Shown piece after piece: positions 5,422-12,902 of a stretch of DNA of 14,169 nt. The stretch is from the NCBI GenBank assembly GCA_040880405.1, contig JBBDIM010000175.1, forward strand, positions 1 to 14,169, given 5' to 3'. The stretch comes from JBBDIM01 sp040880405. Lineage in GTDB: Bacteria; Planctomycetota; Planctomycetia; Pirellulales; Pirellulaceae. The notes beneath the pieces were generated by a model that worked only from the letters and a program-made list of their open reading frames with translations, did not search any database and was not told where the DNA came from. The translations under genes and the position numbers were made by a program. Position 1 is the stretch's first letter. The number at the start of each line of letters is the position of its first letter.

Positions 5422-8399
5422 GACACCAAGGTCTCGTGCGGAGGGGAGGTGAGCGAGTCGGCTTGCGGGAACATCAAGCCGTACGATCGAGCCAGCAGCT
5501 TGAGCGGATGGATCACCGATTTGTTGGCTCCCTGTTCGATCTGCATTTTACAGGCACTGCACTCGGTCACCCCGACATCGATTTGTGGCGAACGCATCGA
5601 CATGATCAAGTCCCAGCCGATTCGCAGACTGGTTCGGAAATGGGCCTGTTGCAAACCATAAGTGCCGGCCATTCCGGAGCACCCCTTTTCGATCCGGCGG
5701 ATCGAGATTCCAGGAATCAATTCTAATAACCGCTGGGCGATCGATTCCCGGTGCAGGGCCTTGAGGTGGCAGGGGACATGCAGGCCGACGTTCAGGTTGA
5801 TCGGTTTCAGGTCGAGTTGCAAGTCGCCTGTCTGGTGCAACTGCCAGAGGTAGTCGCACGCCTCGCGGGTGTTTTCCGCCACCAGGCGAGCATCCTCGGT
5901 ACCCAGCATCTGCACATATTCATGCTTGAGGCACATGACGGCGGAGGGTTCCGTCGCCACGATCGTGTATCCTTGGCGGACCGCATCGGCCAGCAGGCGA
6001 ACATTGCGCGTCGCCATCGGCCGGGCAATCGCCATCGCCCCATTGGCGATCGCCGGCATGCCGGAGGTTTGCTGGTCGGCGTGGACGAAGACGGAAATCC
6101 CGTTGTGCTCCATGATCGAGACCAAGGCCATCCCCAAATCGGCGTCGAACAGGTTCGCGTACAGATCGACAAAGTAGAGCACCTTGCGGCCTGAGCGGCG
6201 GGTCGGTTGGGTCAGGCGCCTGCGCTGGGCCATTCGCATAAAGGTCCGAGTTGCGAAGCGGGGAAGCTGCCGACCCTGGGCGATCCCCAGCGACCGGGCC
6301 ATTAACCACCGCACAAACCGATTGCCTAGGCCCCAGTTGGCAAGTCCGGAAAACCGGCTGCCCCAGACGGCCCAGCGGTCGATCTTGGCCATCACCGAAT
6401 CGGAGAATCGCAAGCCGTTCGACTCAACATACTGCGATTTGATCTCCGTCACCATCTTCGGGATATCGACCGAGGAGGGACATTCGATCCGGCACTGGTG
6501 ACAATTGAAGCAAAGATCGACGACCTCTTTCATTCGCTCCGAAGTCAATTCGCTCGCCGGGAGTTCGCCAGTTAGCACACCCCGGAGCAGGTTCGCCTTG
6601 GACCGAGGCGAGGCCTCTTCGGACGGATCGCGGCGAAACAGGGGGCACATCCGTGAATCTGCGCCTGTGGTCCGGCAGCGGCCGCAACCGTTGCAGTTAC
6701 GCGTCGCCAGCAGCATTTCCTCCGGCGACCAGTCCAACAGCGGTAACTCGTTGGATCGTGTGCCTGTGTAGGAAGCGGCGGTTTGGCTATCTCCCAAGGT
6801 GTTGTCGCTACCGTGGGATGGGGTGACGACCTTGCGGACAATCTCCATCGAACCGGGACCTGGGGCGACGATCTTTTTGCCGGGATTAAAAATATTCAGC
6901 GGATCGAACAGTCGTTTAATCCGCTCGTGCAGGGTGTAGAGCGACCCGAGTTGTCGTTGGCTATAGGGGGTGCGGCTGATCCCATCTCCATGCTCCCCGC
7001 TGATGGAGCCCCCCAGGCCCAGGACTTCCGTGTAGAGGCTATCGGCGAGGTCTTCAAGCCGCGTCAGGTCTTCCCGATCCGCGAGATTGATCATGGGGCG
7101 GACATGCAGTTGACCATGCCCCGCATGGGCAAAGACCGAAGCAATCACCTCATGCCGTTTGAGGCACTCTTGCAATTTGACAAGCATCGCCGGCAGGGCG
7201 GCCGGAGGGACACAGATGTCTTCGATGTAGGGGACAGGTCTGGACGCTCCTTTGAGGCGATACAGGATGGGGGCCATCTTGCGGGCCAGTTCCCAGTAAA
7301 TCCCGACTTCGCGCGGAGCGGTGGTGATTACCGAGTGAAAAGCCAGCTTTCGTTTACGTCGAATACGGTCGGCCATCAGGCTGAGCCGATCGCGGACCAT
7401 GACCGTGTCGTCGCCACAAACTTCCACCAACAGCATCGCCTCGGTCCGTTCCGGAATGAGGTTCGAGTACCGTGGGTCGGTCTCGCGCGCGATCGCCAAG
7501 ATGCGGCGGTCCAGTAGATCACAGGCCGAGGCATCCATTCCGGACAAGGTCACCGCGGCTTGGGCGGCGGAGTCCAGCTTTTCAAAGAACAGCAGTAAAA
7601 CACCGCGGGCCTTCGACTTTTCCGCGGTCCGCAGGGTCGCCTGGGTGACGAGGGCCAAGGTCCCTTCGGAGCCGGCCATCAGCCGGGCCAAATTGATGCG
7701 GTCCCCCTGGATCACGTCGTCCAAGCGATAGCCGCTACCGCGATTGATCGACTTGGGCGAATGGGCCTCGATTTTGTCTCGGTGGGAAACCAGCAGGTCG
7801 ACCACCCCTTCGGTAATCCGCCGCAACTCCGGCGATCCGAGCCGCGACACTTCATCGAGCGAAATCTCGCGAAGATCGACCAGTTCGCCATTGGCCAGCA
7901 CCACTTGCAACTCTTGGATGTGGTCTCGGGCCGAACCATGCTGCAAGCGGTGACTGCCGGAGGCGTCCAAGGCGATAACGCTACCCATGGTGGTCACGCT
8001 GCGGGAAGCGGGGTCCGGCCCAAAGATCCGGCCCAAGGGAGCCAGATGCCGATTCAGTTGACTCAGGACCACGCCAGGTTGGACTTTGACCAAGTCCTCC
8101 TTGGTTTCCAGAATCCGCTGGAGTTTATGGGCGAAATCAATGACAATCCCTCGGCCCAGCGATTGGCCCGCGAGGCCAGTCCCGGCCCCGCGGGCATGGA
8201 CCGGGATTTGGTTCTCCAGGGCGTACTGCACGACCAGGGGGATATCGCTGACCCGCTGCGGACGCACCACCGCCAGCGGTTTGATTTGGAAGATGCTCGA
8301 GTCGCTGGAGTACATCTCCAGGAACAGGTCGTCGCAGCGGACCTCACCACGGATAATTCCCCGCAAATCAGCTCGAATTCTCTCGCGTTCCTGATCCAT
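5418..8399 (-). CDS. FAD-binding and Fe-S-binding oxidoreductase, lactate/glycolate dehydrogenase type (993 aa)
   Basis: This is a GlcD-like plus GlcF-like fusion, predicted to oxidise a 2-hydroxyacid and pass electrons through Fe-S clusters to the respiratory chain. Residues 1-255 form the FAD-binding (PCMH-type) domain with ARGAGTGLAGQS (69-80). Residues 256-515 form the FAD-oxidase C-terminal domain with HAGHGQLHVRP (425-435) and GEHGDG (468-473). Two ferredoxin clusters follow: C569-x2-C572-x2-C575-x9-C585-P, and C630-x2-C633-x2-C636-x3-C640-P. The last third carries the cysteine-rich CCG-type repeats: HVPCH at 874-878, GCSGMAGTYG at 906-915 and ECSACK at 946-951. A Ser occupies the place where relatives often have the second Cys of CCG. 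The start is ATG at 8399, nine bases after the upstream stop. The substrate cannot be fixed from sequence; D-lactate, glycolate and 2-hydroxyglutarate are all possible. Confidence 0.92.
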   Translation of the reverse strand: MDQERERIRADLRGIIRGEVRCDDLFLEMYSSDSSIFQIKPLAVVRPQRVSDIPLVVQYALENQIPVHARGAGTGLAGQSLGRGIVIDFAHKLQRILETKEDLVKVQPGVVLSQLNRHLAPLGRIFGPDPASRSVTTMGSVIALDASGSHRLQHGSARDHIQELQVVLANGELVDLREISLDEVSRLGSPELRRITEGVVDLLVSHRDKIEAHSPKSINRGSGYRLDDVIQGDRINLARLMAGSEGTLALVTQATLRTAEKSKARGVLLLFFEKLDSAAQAAVTLSGMDASACDLLDRRILAIARETDPRYSNLIPERTEAMLLVEVCGDDTVMVRDRLSLMADRIRRKRKLAFHSVITTAPREVGIYWELARKMAPILYRLKGASRPVPYIEDICVPPAALPAMLVKLQECLKRHEVIASVFAHAGHGQLHVRPMINLADREDLTRLEDLADSLYTEVLGLGGSISGEHGDGISRTPYSQRQLGSLYTLHERIKRLFDPLNIFNPGKKIVAPGPGSMEIVRKVVTPSHGSDNTLGDSQTAASYTGTRSNELPLLDWSPEEMLLATRNCNGCGRCRTTGADSRMCPLFRRDPSEEASPRSKANLLRGVLTGELPASELTSERMKEVVDLCFNCHQCRIECPSSVDIPKMVTEIKSQYVESNGLRFSDSVMAKIDRWAVWGSRFSGLANWGLGNRFVRWLMARSLGIAQGRQLPRFATRTFMRMAQRRRLTQPTRRSGRKVLYFVDLYANLFDADLGMALVSIMEHNGISVFVHADQQTSGMPAIANGAMAIARPMATRNVRLLADAVRQGYTIVATEPSAVMCLKHEYVQMLGTEDARLVAENTREACDYLWQLHQTGDLQLDLKPINLNVGLHVPCHLKALHRESIAQRLLELIPGISIRRIEKGCSGMAGTYGLQQAHFRTSLRIGWDLIMSMRSPQIDVGVTECSACKMQIEQGANKSVIHPLKLLARSYGLMFPQADSLTSPPHETLVS

Positions 8400-8408
8400 C
8401 GATGCGAA

Positions 8409-8882
8409 CTACGTTTTCCCGGGCGGATTCGGCGACATTCGGGCCAGTTGCTGCCGGTATCGTTCGTGTGTTTCCAGTTCGAAAGGTTGGTGCCCTTCAA
8501 GTTCGGAGATTCCGCGGTACTCAGCCCCGCAGCGATAACATTTCAGTTGATTCCCGACGCACATAAAGAGCAGTAGATCAGCCAGTGCCGTCGCAAATAA
8601 AACACCATAGGTAGCGTAGATCCAGTGCATGAACCAGCAGAAGCTGCTCCCCACGATCCCCACTACCACAATCGCGATACCCCAGTGCTGGGGAAAATCC
8701 TTGCGGACGTAAAGCTCGCCATTAGGGCAGACTAAGCATTGCTTGAGTCGGTCTCCTTCCAAGGCGTTCCCCGCGACATCGACCTCCGATTCGCAGTGCA
8801 GGCATTTCACACGGTCCGAGCCGGGCCGGAACGTGGAGAGGGTCGTCTTCTCGCACTGAGGGCAACTGTAGGTGACATTCAT
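8409..8882 (-). CDS. Membrane protein with split CxxC zinc-ribbon motifs (157 aa)
   Basis: I do not recognise a named family. Four CxxC pairs are visible: C7/C10 (CPQC), C27/C30 (CLHC), C49/C52 (CLVC) and C115/C118 (CYRC). Two hydrophobic stretches (about 68-84 and 90-110) form a membrane hairpin, so three pairs precede the membrane and one follows it. C7/C10 with C27/C30 would make one zinc ribbon. C49/C52 and C115/C118, which come together on the same face if the hairpin is real, could make the second. The C-terminal 40 residues are hydrophilic (ELEGHQPFELETHERYRQQ). The start is ATG at 8882 with no Shine-Dalgarno sequence. The stop is nine bases before the FAD/Fe-S gene, so they probably share a transcript, but a functional link is unproven. 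Confidence 0.8.
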   Translation of the reverse strand: MNVTYSCPQCEKTTLSTFRPGSDRVKCLHCESEVDVAGNALEGDRLKQCLVCPNGELYVRKDFPQHWGIAIVVVGIVGSSFCWFMHWIYATYGVLFATALADLLLFMCVGNQLKCYRCGAEYRGISELEGHQPFELETHERYRQQLARMSPNPPGKT

Positions 8883-9019
8883 GAGGCGGCGATGCAGGAG
8901 CGCGGCAAAACGGCGGGACGGACACCAAGCGGAGGCGGCGTCAACGGATATTCCAAGGTGTGGATACGAAGTCGATAGGAAGACAAGGAGGCAAAATCCC
9001 CGGTTCGCGACTCCCTATA

Positions 9020-9799
9020 TCATACGGGAAGACCCAAACCTTGGGACAGTAGCTGCGAGGAGAGTTCCCCCAGAAACACGCCGATCATGCCGACATACAG
9101 GATTCCGGTGGCGCTTTGGGTGTTGGGGATTTTGACGGTTTGCCAGGTCATGAAGGTCAGGACAAAGAGTCCAATCAGCCCCCACAGCCACCTGAGGGTG
9201 ACAAAAACCAACTCGGTTTGCCCCATCTCGCTAAAGACCACCGCGACGCCGAACCCGCATAACAGGGCTCGGGCCACAATCGCCAGACCCATCATCCCCA
9301 CCAGTCGCTCGAGCGGAGCGAGCTTCATGCCGGGGTTGTTCAGATACCAATGCCCTAACAGCATCGCGGTGGTCGTGCTGCCCAGCAGCATGCCGCCGGT
9401 GATAAAGTCGGCACCCCAAATACTGAGTCCCTGGGGATTCAGGTCCCACGCGGGGAGCATCGCCGCACTTGCGGCCAGCGTCACCAAGGCTTGAACGATC
9501 AGCAGTAGCCGACCTAGCCACAATCGGCGGTATAGCCACACGATTGAAGCGAAGTATGCCGCGCCGCAGGCTCCCCACAGGAGCCCCAGGAGCAGAGAGT
9601 GCCGGCTTGTTGAGATGGCATCGGCATCGGGGGTTGCCAAGCCCATCGTTACCACGGCCGCCGCCACGGCACAGATGCCCATGATCACCCAGGCTTGAAA
9701 GCGGAAGAAATCCGCCTCGATGTCCCGTGGAGAAGAAAATGCCAGGCAGATCGAAAATCCGAACGCCAAGCGAAGCAAAAACTCAACCAAGATTTCCAA
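9020..9799 (-). CDS. Polytopic membrane protein of unknown function (about 259 aa)
   Basis: About eight hydrophobic helices can be marked from the N terminus (LVEFLLRLAFGFSICLAF) to the C terminus (ATGILYVGMIGVFLGEL). Between them are short polar turns, including LGHWYLNNPGMKLAPLERL and the loop WQTVKIPNTQSATG before the last helix. I do not recognise cofactor ligands or transporter signatures. The frame is open to 10114, but that upstream part lies in another frame of the DUF309 gene and is Arg/Pro-rich, so it is not coding. The best start is TTG at 9799, 11 bases after the DUF309 stop; a second TTG at 9790 is also possible. The close spacing suggests translation from the DUF309 message. The existence of the gene is well supported by its hydrophobic pattern; the exact start is not. 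Confidence 0.75.
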   Translation of the reverse strand: MEILVEFLLRLAFGFSICLAFSSPRDIEADFFRFQAWVIMGICAVAAAVVTMGLATPDADAISTSRHSLLLGLLWGACGAAYFASIVWLYRRLWLGRLLLIVQALVTLAASAAMLPAWDLNPQGLSIWGADFITGGMLLGSTTTAMLLGHWYLNNPGMKLAPLERLVGMMGLAIVARALLCGFGVAVVFSEMGQTELVFVTLRWLWGLIGLFVLTFMTWQTVKIPNTQSATGILYVGMIGVFLGELSSQLLSQGLGLPV

Positions 9800-9810
9800 G
9801 GAGCGGCTCT

Positions 9811-10197
9811 TTAGCGGGGCGGGATGAATTCGATGTCGGGGATCAGATCGGGATCGATTTTCCCGCTCGGGAATTCCTCGTCGCTCTGGGCGATCTCGCG
9901 GCAACAGATTTCCATCTGGGTTAACAAAGTCTCGACGTCGACGCCCAAATGCACCGGGCGAAACGGATCGAGATATCGCCGGCTGGAGTGAAACAGCTTG
10001 ACCGCCCCGCGGGTATTCTCGTTGACGAAGTGATGCAGGCAGACCGCGGTTTGGATTAGCCCCTGATAAAACTCGCGCGAAGGGCCTTGATAGTCGGCCC
10101 ACAGCTCTTCCCACACATCGTGGGCCTCATAGAACTCGCACTCGTTAAACAGGCGAGCTCCTTCCAGAAACTGAGGCGGCAACGATTCGTCGGCCAT
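9811..10197 (-). CDS. DUF309 domain-containing protein (128 aa)
   Basis: This is a small helical protein of the DUF309 family, whose biochemical function is unknown. The family signature is clear: FNECEFYEAHDVWEELW (17-33), where the Glu/His pair sits in a helix, and FYQGLIQTAVCLHHFVNEN (43-61), followed by GAVKLF. An acidic tail (DPDLIPDIEF) ends the protein. There is no signal peptide or membrane segment. The start is ATG at 10197, with no clear Shine-Dalgarno sequence. It precedes the membrane protein by 11 bases on the same strand and follows the SHD1-type gene after 102 bases. Those 102 bases contain a weak inverted repeat, AATCAGG 10232-10238 / CCTGATT 10251-10257, without a T-run. Confidence 0.88.
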   Translation of the reverse strand: MADESLPPQFLEGARLFNECEFYEAHDVWEELWADYQGPSREFYQGLIQTAVCLHHFVNENTRGAVKLFHSSRRYLDPFRPVHLGVDVETLLTQMEICCREIAQSDEEFPSGKIDPDLIPDIEFIPPR

Positions 10198-10299
10198 GGA
10201 GTCGGGCTTTCGCGGAACATGGACTTGGCTAAATCAGGAGTGCGATTGCCCCTGATTCTAACTCAATTTCCTGTTTCGCTAACCCTACCCGCCAAACAC

Positions 10300-11619
10300 T
10301 TACCTGGAGAACCGATAGAGAAAGCCCATCAAGGTAGCCAACACGAGCCCGATTAATTTAAACGTGAGGAAACCTGGCGTCTGGGTGAAGTTGGAATTGG
10401 AGCGTGAACGGAAACGTGAATCTAGACTTGATCTTTTGTTTCTGTTGAGATTCGTGCGATTCCCGTACTCATCTTCAGAGTAGTCAAAATCTCTCCTGCA
10501 AACTGGGCACCTTGTGGCGATATCACTTACCTGGGTGCCACAGCCGTTGCAGCGATAGGAGACCTCACATTCCGGCTGTGTCCACATCGGCGGCACGGTC
10601 GGCTTAGGGATAATCGAACGAGGGGCGGAATTGACACGGGGGTAGGGCATAGTGTGCCCGAAGTGACGATGGCTGTTGGATGGCGGATGGGAATTCGAGG
10701 CAATGTTGTTCGACCCGGCATGTGATGGGCGGTAAGGACTGCCCCCCCGATTGCTCCCGGGTGAGGTTGGCGACGCTGCACGACTTGGGTTGCTTCGGCC
10801 TGCCATCGAACCAGAATTCGTGGACCGACTGCCCGGATCGTACGGCGGGGGCGTATACGCCGGAGGTCTAACGCCCCCTCCCGGCGAATAAGGAGGAGCT
10901 GTGGAACCTGGGTTGTACCCGCCAACTCGGGTGTTTCCCCCAGCCAATTGAGGCGGGCCGCTATTATTCGGTGCCTGAATCGTGGCGGGAGGGGCAGGGA
11001 TGGTGTCGGCTTTGCCAATCACTGTCAGGTGGTCTCTGAGGAACTTTTGATCCCCAGGGCTGAGCTTGTAAAAGTCACTCTGTACGATTCGGCCACTCTG
11101 CGAAAGAACCACCATCCCATTATGGATGCGGATGTATTTCGCTTTGATGGAAATCCCACTGGAATCGACCCAGGTTCGCGTCTTCGTGAGATCCCGTCGA
11201 TCGAGCTGCTCCGTATCGGACGAATCGACAGCCCGGCTGCCAGCGGCATCGATCCCGGGTGCCGAGGCACGCGAAGGGGCGTTTTCGTCCGAGTCAAAGG
11301 GGGACTTTACCGGTTCACTTCCAAACGGGTTGGGGACACTAGACGAGTTAATGGGATCGTCGACGGCCTCTTCCGGTGGAGCCTTTCTGCCGTTTTTGAT
11401 TGAATCAATGTGCTCCTGATCCGCCTGGCTGAATCGGTACAGCGGAATCGAGAGGATTTTGCCATCCACGTTAAGTTGGACCTTGCCATCTTCGGTCAAC
11501 TCAATAAAGTCCCCTTTGACCTTGCGACCCGCCGTATCGGACCACTCTCGTGCCGATAACGTGGTGGTGAAGAGGAAGCAAAAAACGACTGGCAGAAGAC
11601 GGAAGCGTGATGAGTGCAT
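10300..11619 (-). CDS. Exported protein with two SHD1-like repeats, zinc ribbon and C-terminal membrane helix (439 aa)
   Basis: SHD1 (SLA1 homology domain 1) modules are common in planctomycete exported proteins, where their role is unknown. A signal peptide covers residues 1-23 (MHSSRFRLLPVVFCFLFTTT). The first module is at about 23-75 (REWSDTAGRKVKGDFIEL ... IPLYRFSQADQEHI) and the second at about 148-198 (RTWVDSSGISIKAKYIRI ... FYKLSPGDQKFL). A long Pro/Ser/Gly/Asn-rich linker spans about 200-345. A ribbon follows with C357-x2-C360 and C371-x2-C374, then a basic Ser/Arg/Asn-rich stretch and a hydrophobic helix at about 416-434. The frame is open to 11820, but I choose ATG 11619: it opens straight into the signal peptide and has GAGG about five bases upstream. 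The ribbon lies between the signal peptide and the final helix, so it would be outside the cytoplasm if the signal is cleaved. The gene is divergent from moxR. Confidence 0.85.
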   Translation of the reverse strand: MHSSRFRLLPVVFCFLFTTTLSAREWSDTAGRKVKGDFIELTEDGKVQLNVDGKILSIPLYRFSQADQEHIDSIKNGRKAPPEEAVDDPINSSSVPNPFGSEPVKSPFDSDENAPSRASAPGIDAAGSRAVDSSDTEQLDRRDLTKTRTWVDSSGISIKAKYIRIHNGMVVLSQSGRIVQSDFYKLSPGDQKFLRDHLTVIGKADTIPAPPATIQAPNNSGPPQLAGGNTRVGGYNPGSTAPPYSPGGGVRPPAYTPPPYDPGSRSTNSGSMAGRSNPSRAASPTSPGSNRGGSPYRPSHAGSNNIASNSHPPSNSHRHFGHTMPYPRVNSAPRSIIPKPTVPPMWTQPECEVSYRCNGCGTQVSDIATRCPVCRRDFDYSEDEYGNRTNLNRNKRSSLDSRFRSRSNSNFTQTPGFLTFKLIGLVLATLMGFLYRFSR

Positions 11620-11948
11620 CGGATCCTCGTCCTTAGCTAGCTGGCCCAAAAAGTAAGACAAGGGCTGCGTGCAAATGGCGACCCTCTTGGGTGGTGTCTG
11701 ACTGCCCATCAGTTTCGACAAACCAAGCGGAATTTGCAAATGTAATTTTCGTGAAATTGGGATTTTACGAGATAGTTTTAGAAAATATGGGGGCCAGCTA
11801 GAGTAGCAGGAAAGAATCATTCACCTCGCGGTGTCAATCGGCTCCCTTATTTTCCGACAACTGGCTCCTCTCAGCCTAGTGCTTGGTCCATAATGAGGCC
11901 TCGACCGTTCTCCTCCGCTCGACTTTTCAAGCCCGTGGACTTGCCCAG
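11620..11948. promoter_or_regulatory. AT-rich divergent spacer between the SHD1-type gene and moxR
   Basis: This 329-base spacer should hold promoters for both directions. The stretch about 11731-11790 is clearly richer in A and T than its surroundings. It contains the perfect 10-base palindrome ATTTGCAAAT (11732-11741) and, close by, AATTT-tcgtg-AAATT (11744-11758). A weak plus-strand promoter candidate is TTGGGA (11757-11762), a 16-base gap, then TAGAAA (11779-11784), which would overlap the second palindrome. No good hexamer pair was found for the minus strand. The site assignments are tentative; that the spacer is regulatory follows from the divergent gene order. Confidence 0.4.
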
Positions 11949-12902
11949 ATGGATGTTGCCGCTACCGCCAAACGAATCTTAAACAATGTCGAAAAAGTGA
12001 TCTTCGGCAAACGCCAGCAGGTCGTTTTTTCGCTTGTGGCCTGGCTCGCCGAGGGGCATATTCTGATGGAGGATGTCCCGGGCGTCGCCAAAACGATGTT
12101 AGCCAGGGCCTTGGCCAAAAGTATCGGCTGCCAGCTCAAGCGGGTGCAGTGTACGCCGGATCTGTTGCCGACCGATGTGACCGGGGCCTCCATTTTCAAC
12201 CAGAAGACCTCTGAATTCGAGTTCCGCCCGGGGCCGGTCTTCACCAACATCCTGCTCGCGGATGAAATCAACCGAACCACCCCGCGAACCCAAGCCGCGT
12301 TGCTTGAGGCAATGGGGGAAGGTCGGGTCACTATTGACGGCACCACTTATCCACTGGAACCGCCGTTTCTGGTAATCGCCACGCAAAACCCAGTCGACCA
12401 TGAGGGAACCTTTCCCCTGCCGGAGGCCCAGCTCGACAGGTTTCTCTTGAAATTTAGCCTCGGGTACCCCAATGCCGAGGATGAAATGCGATTGTTGACG
12501 GCCCAACGGACGCGGCATCCGTTGGAGTCGATCGAAGCGGTCGTTTCCGCCGAGCAACTGGTCGCCTGCCAGAAGGCAGTCCGGGGAGTCAAGGTCCATG
12601 AGAAAGTGCAGAAGTACATTGTCGACTTGGTCCACAAATCGCGTCGGCACGATGCCTTGATGTTGGGCGCGAGTCCCCGGGCTTCGCTCGCCCTGTATCG
12701 CAGCGGGCAGGCCTTGGCGGCAATCTTAGGCCGCGACTTTGTGTTACCGGACGATATCAAACGGGTCGCCGCCCCGGTACTTTGCCACCGTATGATCTTG
12801 CGCCCCGAGAGTCGCTTGCGGAAAGTGACGCCGATGGATGTGCTGGAAGAAATCATGAGCGACGTCGCGGTCCCGGTTCTCGATACCGAGGCACGTGTGT
12901 AA
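11949..12902 (+). CDS. MoxR-family AAA+ ATPase (317 aa)
   Basis: MoxR ATPases act as chaperones or remodelling factors, usually with VWA and DUF58 partners. The Walker A region is EDVPGVAKTML (41-51), with K48 and T49; the GxAKT form is common in MoxR proteins. Walker B is ILLADE (101-106), followed by INRTTPRTQAALLEAMGEG. Sensor 1 is ATQNP with N147, QLDRF supplies the arginine-finger region (R164), and GASPRAS with R244 is sensor 2. The length is normal for the family. The frame extends upstream to a TTG at 11883, but I place the start at ATG 11949 because the preceding 22 codons do not resemble the family. No Shine-Dalgarno sequence is visible. The stop TAA (12900-12902) overlaps the next ATG as TAATG, which indicates coupling to the DUF58 gene. 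Confidence 0.94.
   Translation: MDVAATAKRILNNVEKVIFGKRQQVVFSLVAWLAEGHILMEDVPGVAKTMLARALAKSIGCQLKRVQCTPDLLPTDVTGASIFNQKTSEFEFRPGPVFTNILLADEINRTTPRTQAALLEAMGEGRVTIDGTTYPLEPPFLVIATQNPVDHEGTFPLPEAQLDRFLLKFSLGYPNAEDEMRLLTAQRTRHPLESIEAVVSAEQLVACQKAVRGVKVHEKVQKYIVDLVHKSRRHDALMLGASPRASLALYRSGQALAAILGRDFVLPDDIKRVAAPVLCHRMILRPESRLRKVTPMDVLEEIMSDVAVPVLDTEARV

Noticed and set aside
6783..7517. 244-codon plus-strand frame opposite the FAD/Fe-S gene
   Set aside because: Antisense shadow of conserved FAD-oxidase sequence on the minus strand.
9800..10114. N-terminal extension of the membrane protein through the DUF309 gene
   Set aside because: The added residues are an Arg/Pro-rich out-of-frame reading of DUF309; hydrophobic coding character begins only after about 9799.
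10232..10257. Inverted repeat AATCAGG/CCTGATT between the SHD1-type and DUF309 genes as a terminator
   Set aside because: Seven base pairs, 12-base loop and no T-run; too weak to call.
11620..11820. 67-codon N-terminal extension of the SHD1-type protein
   Set aside because: It would bury a standard signal peptide inside the protein and crosses the AT-rich divergent spacer; ATG 11619 has a ribosome binding site.
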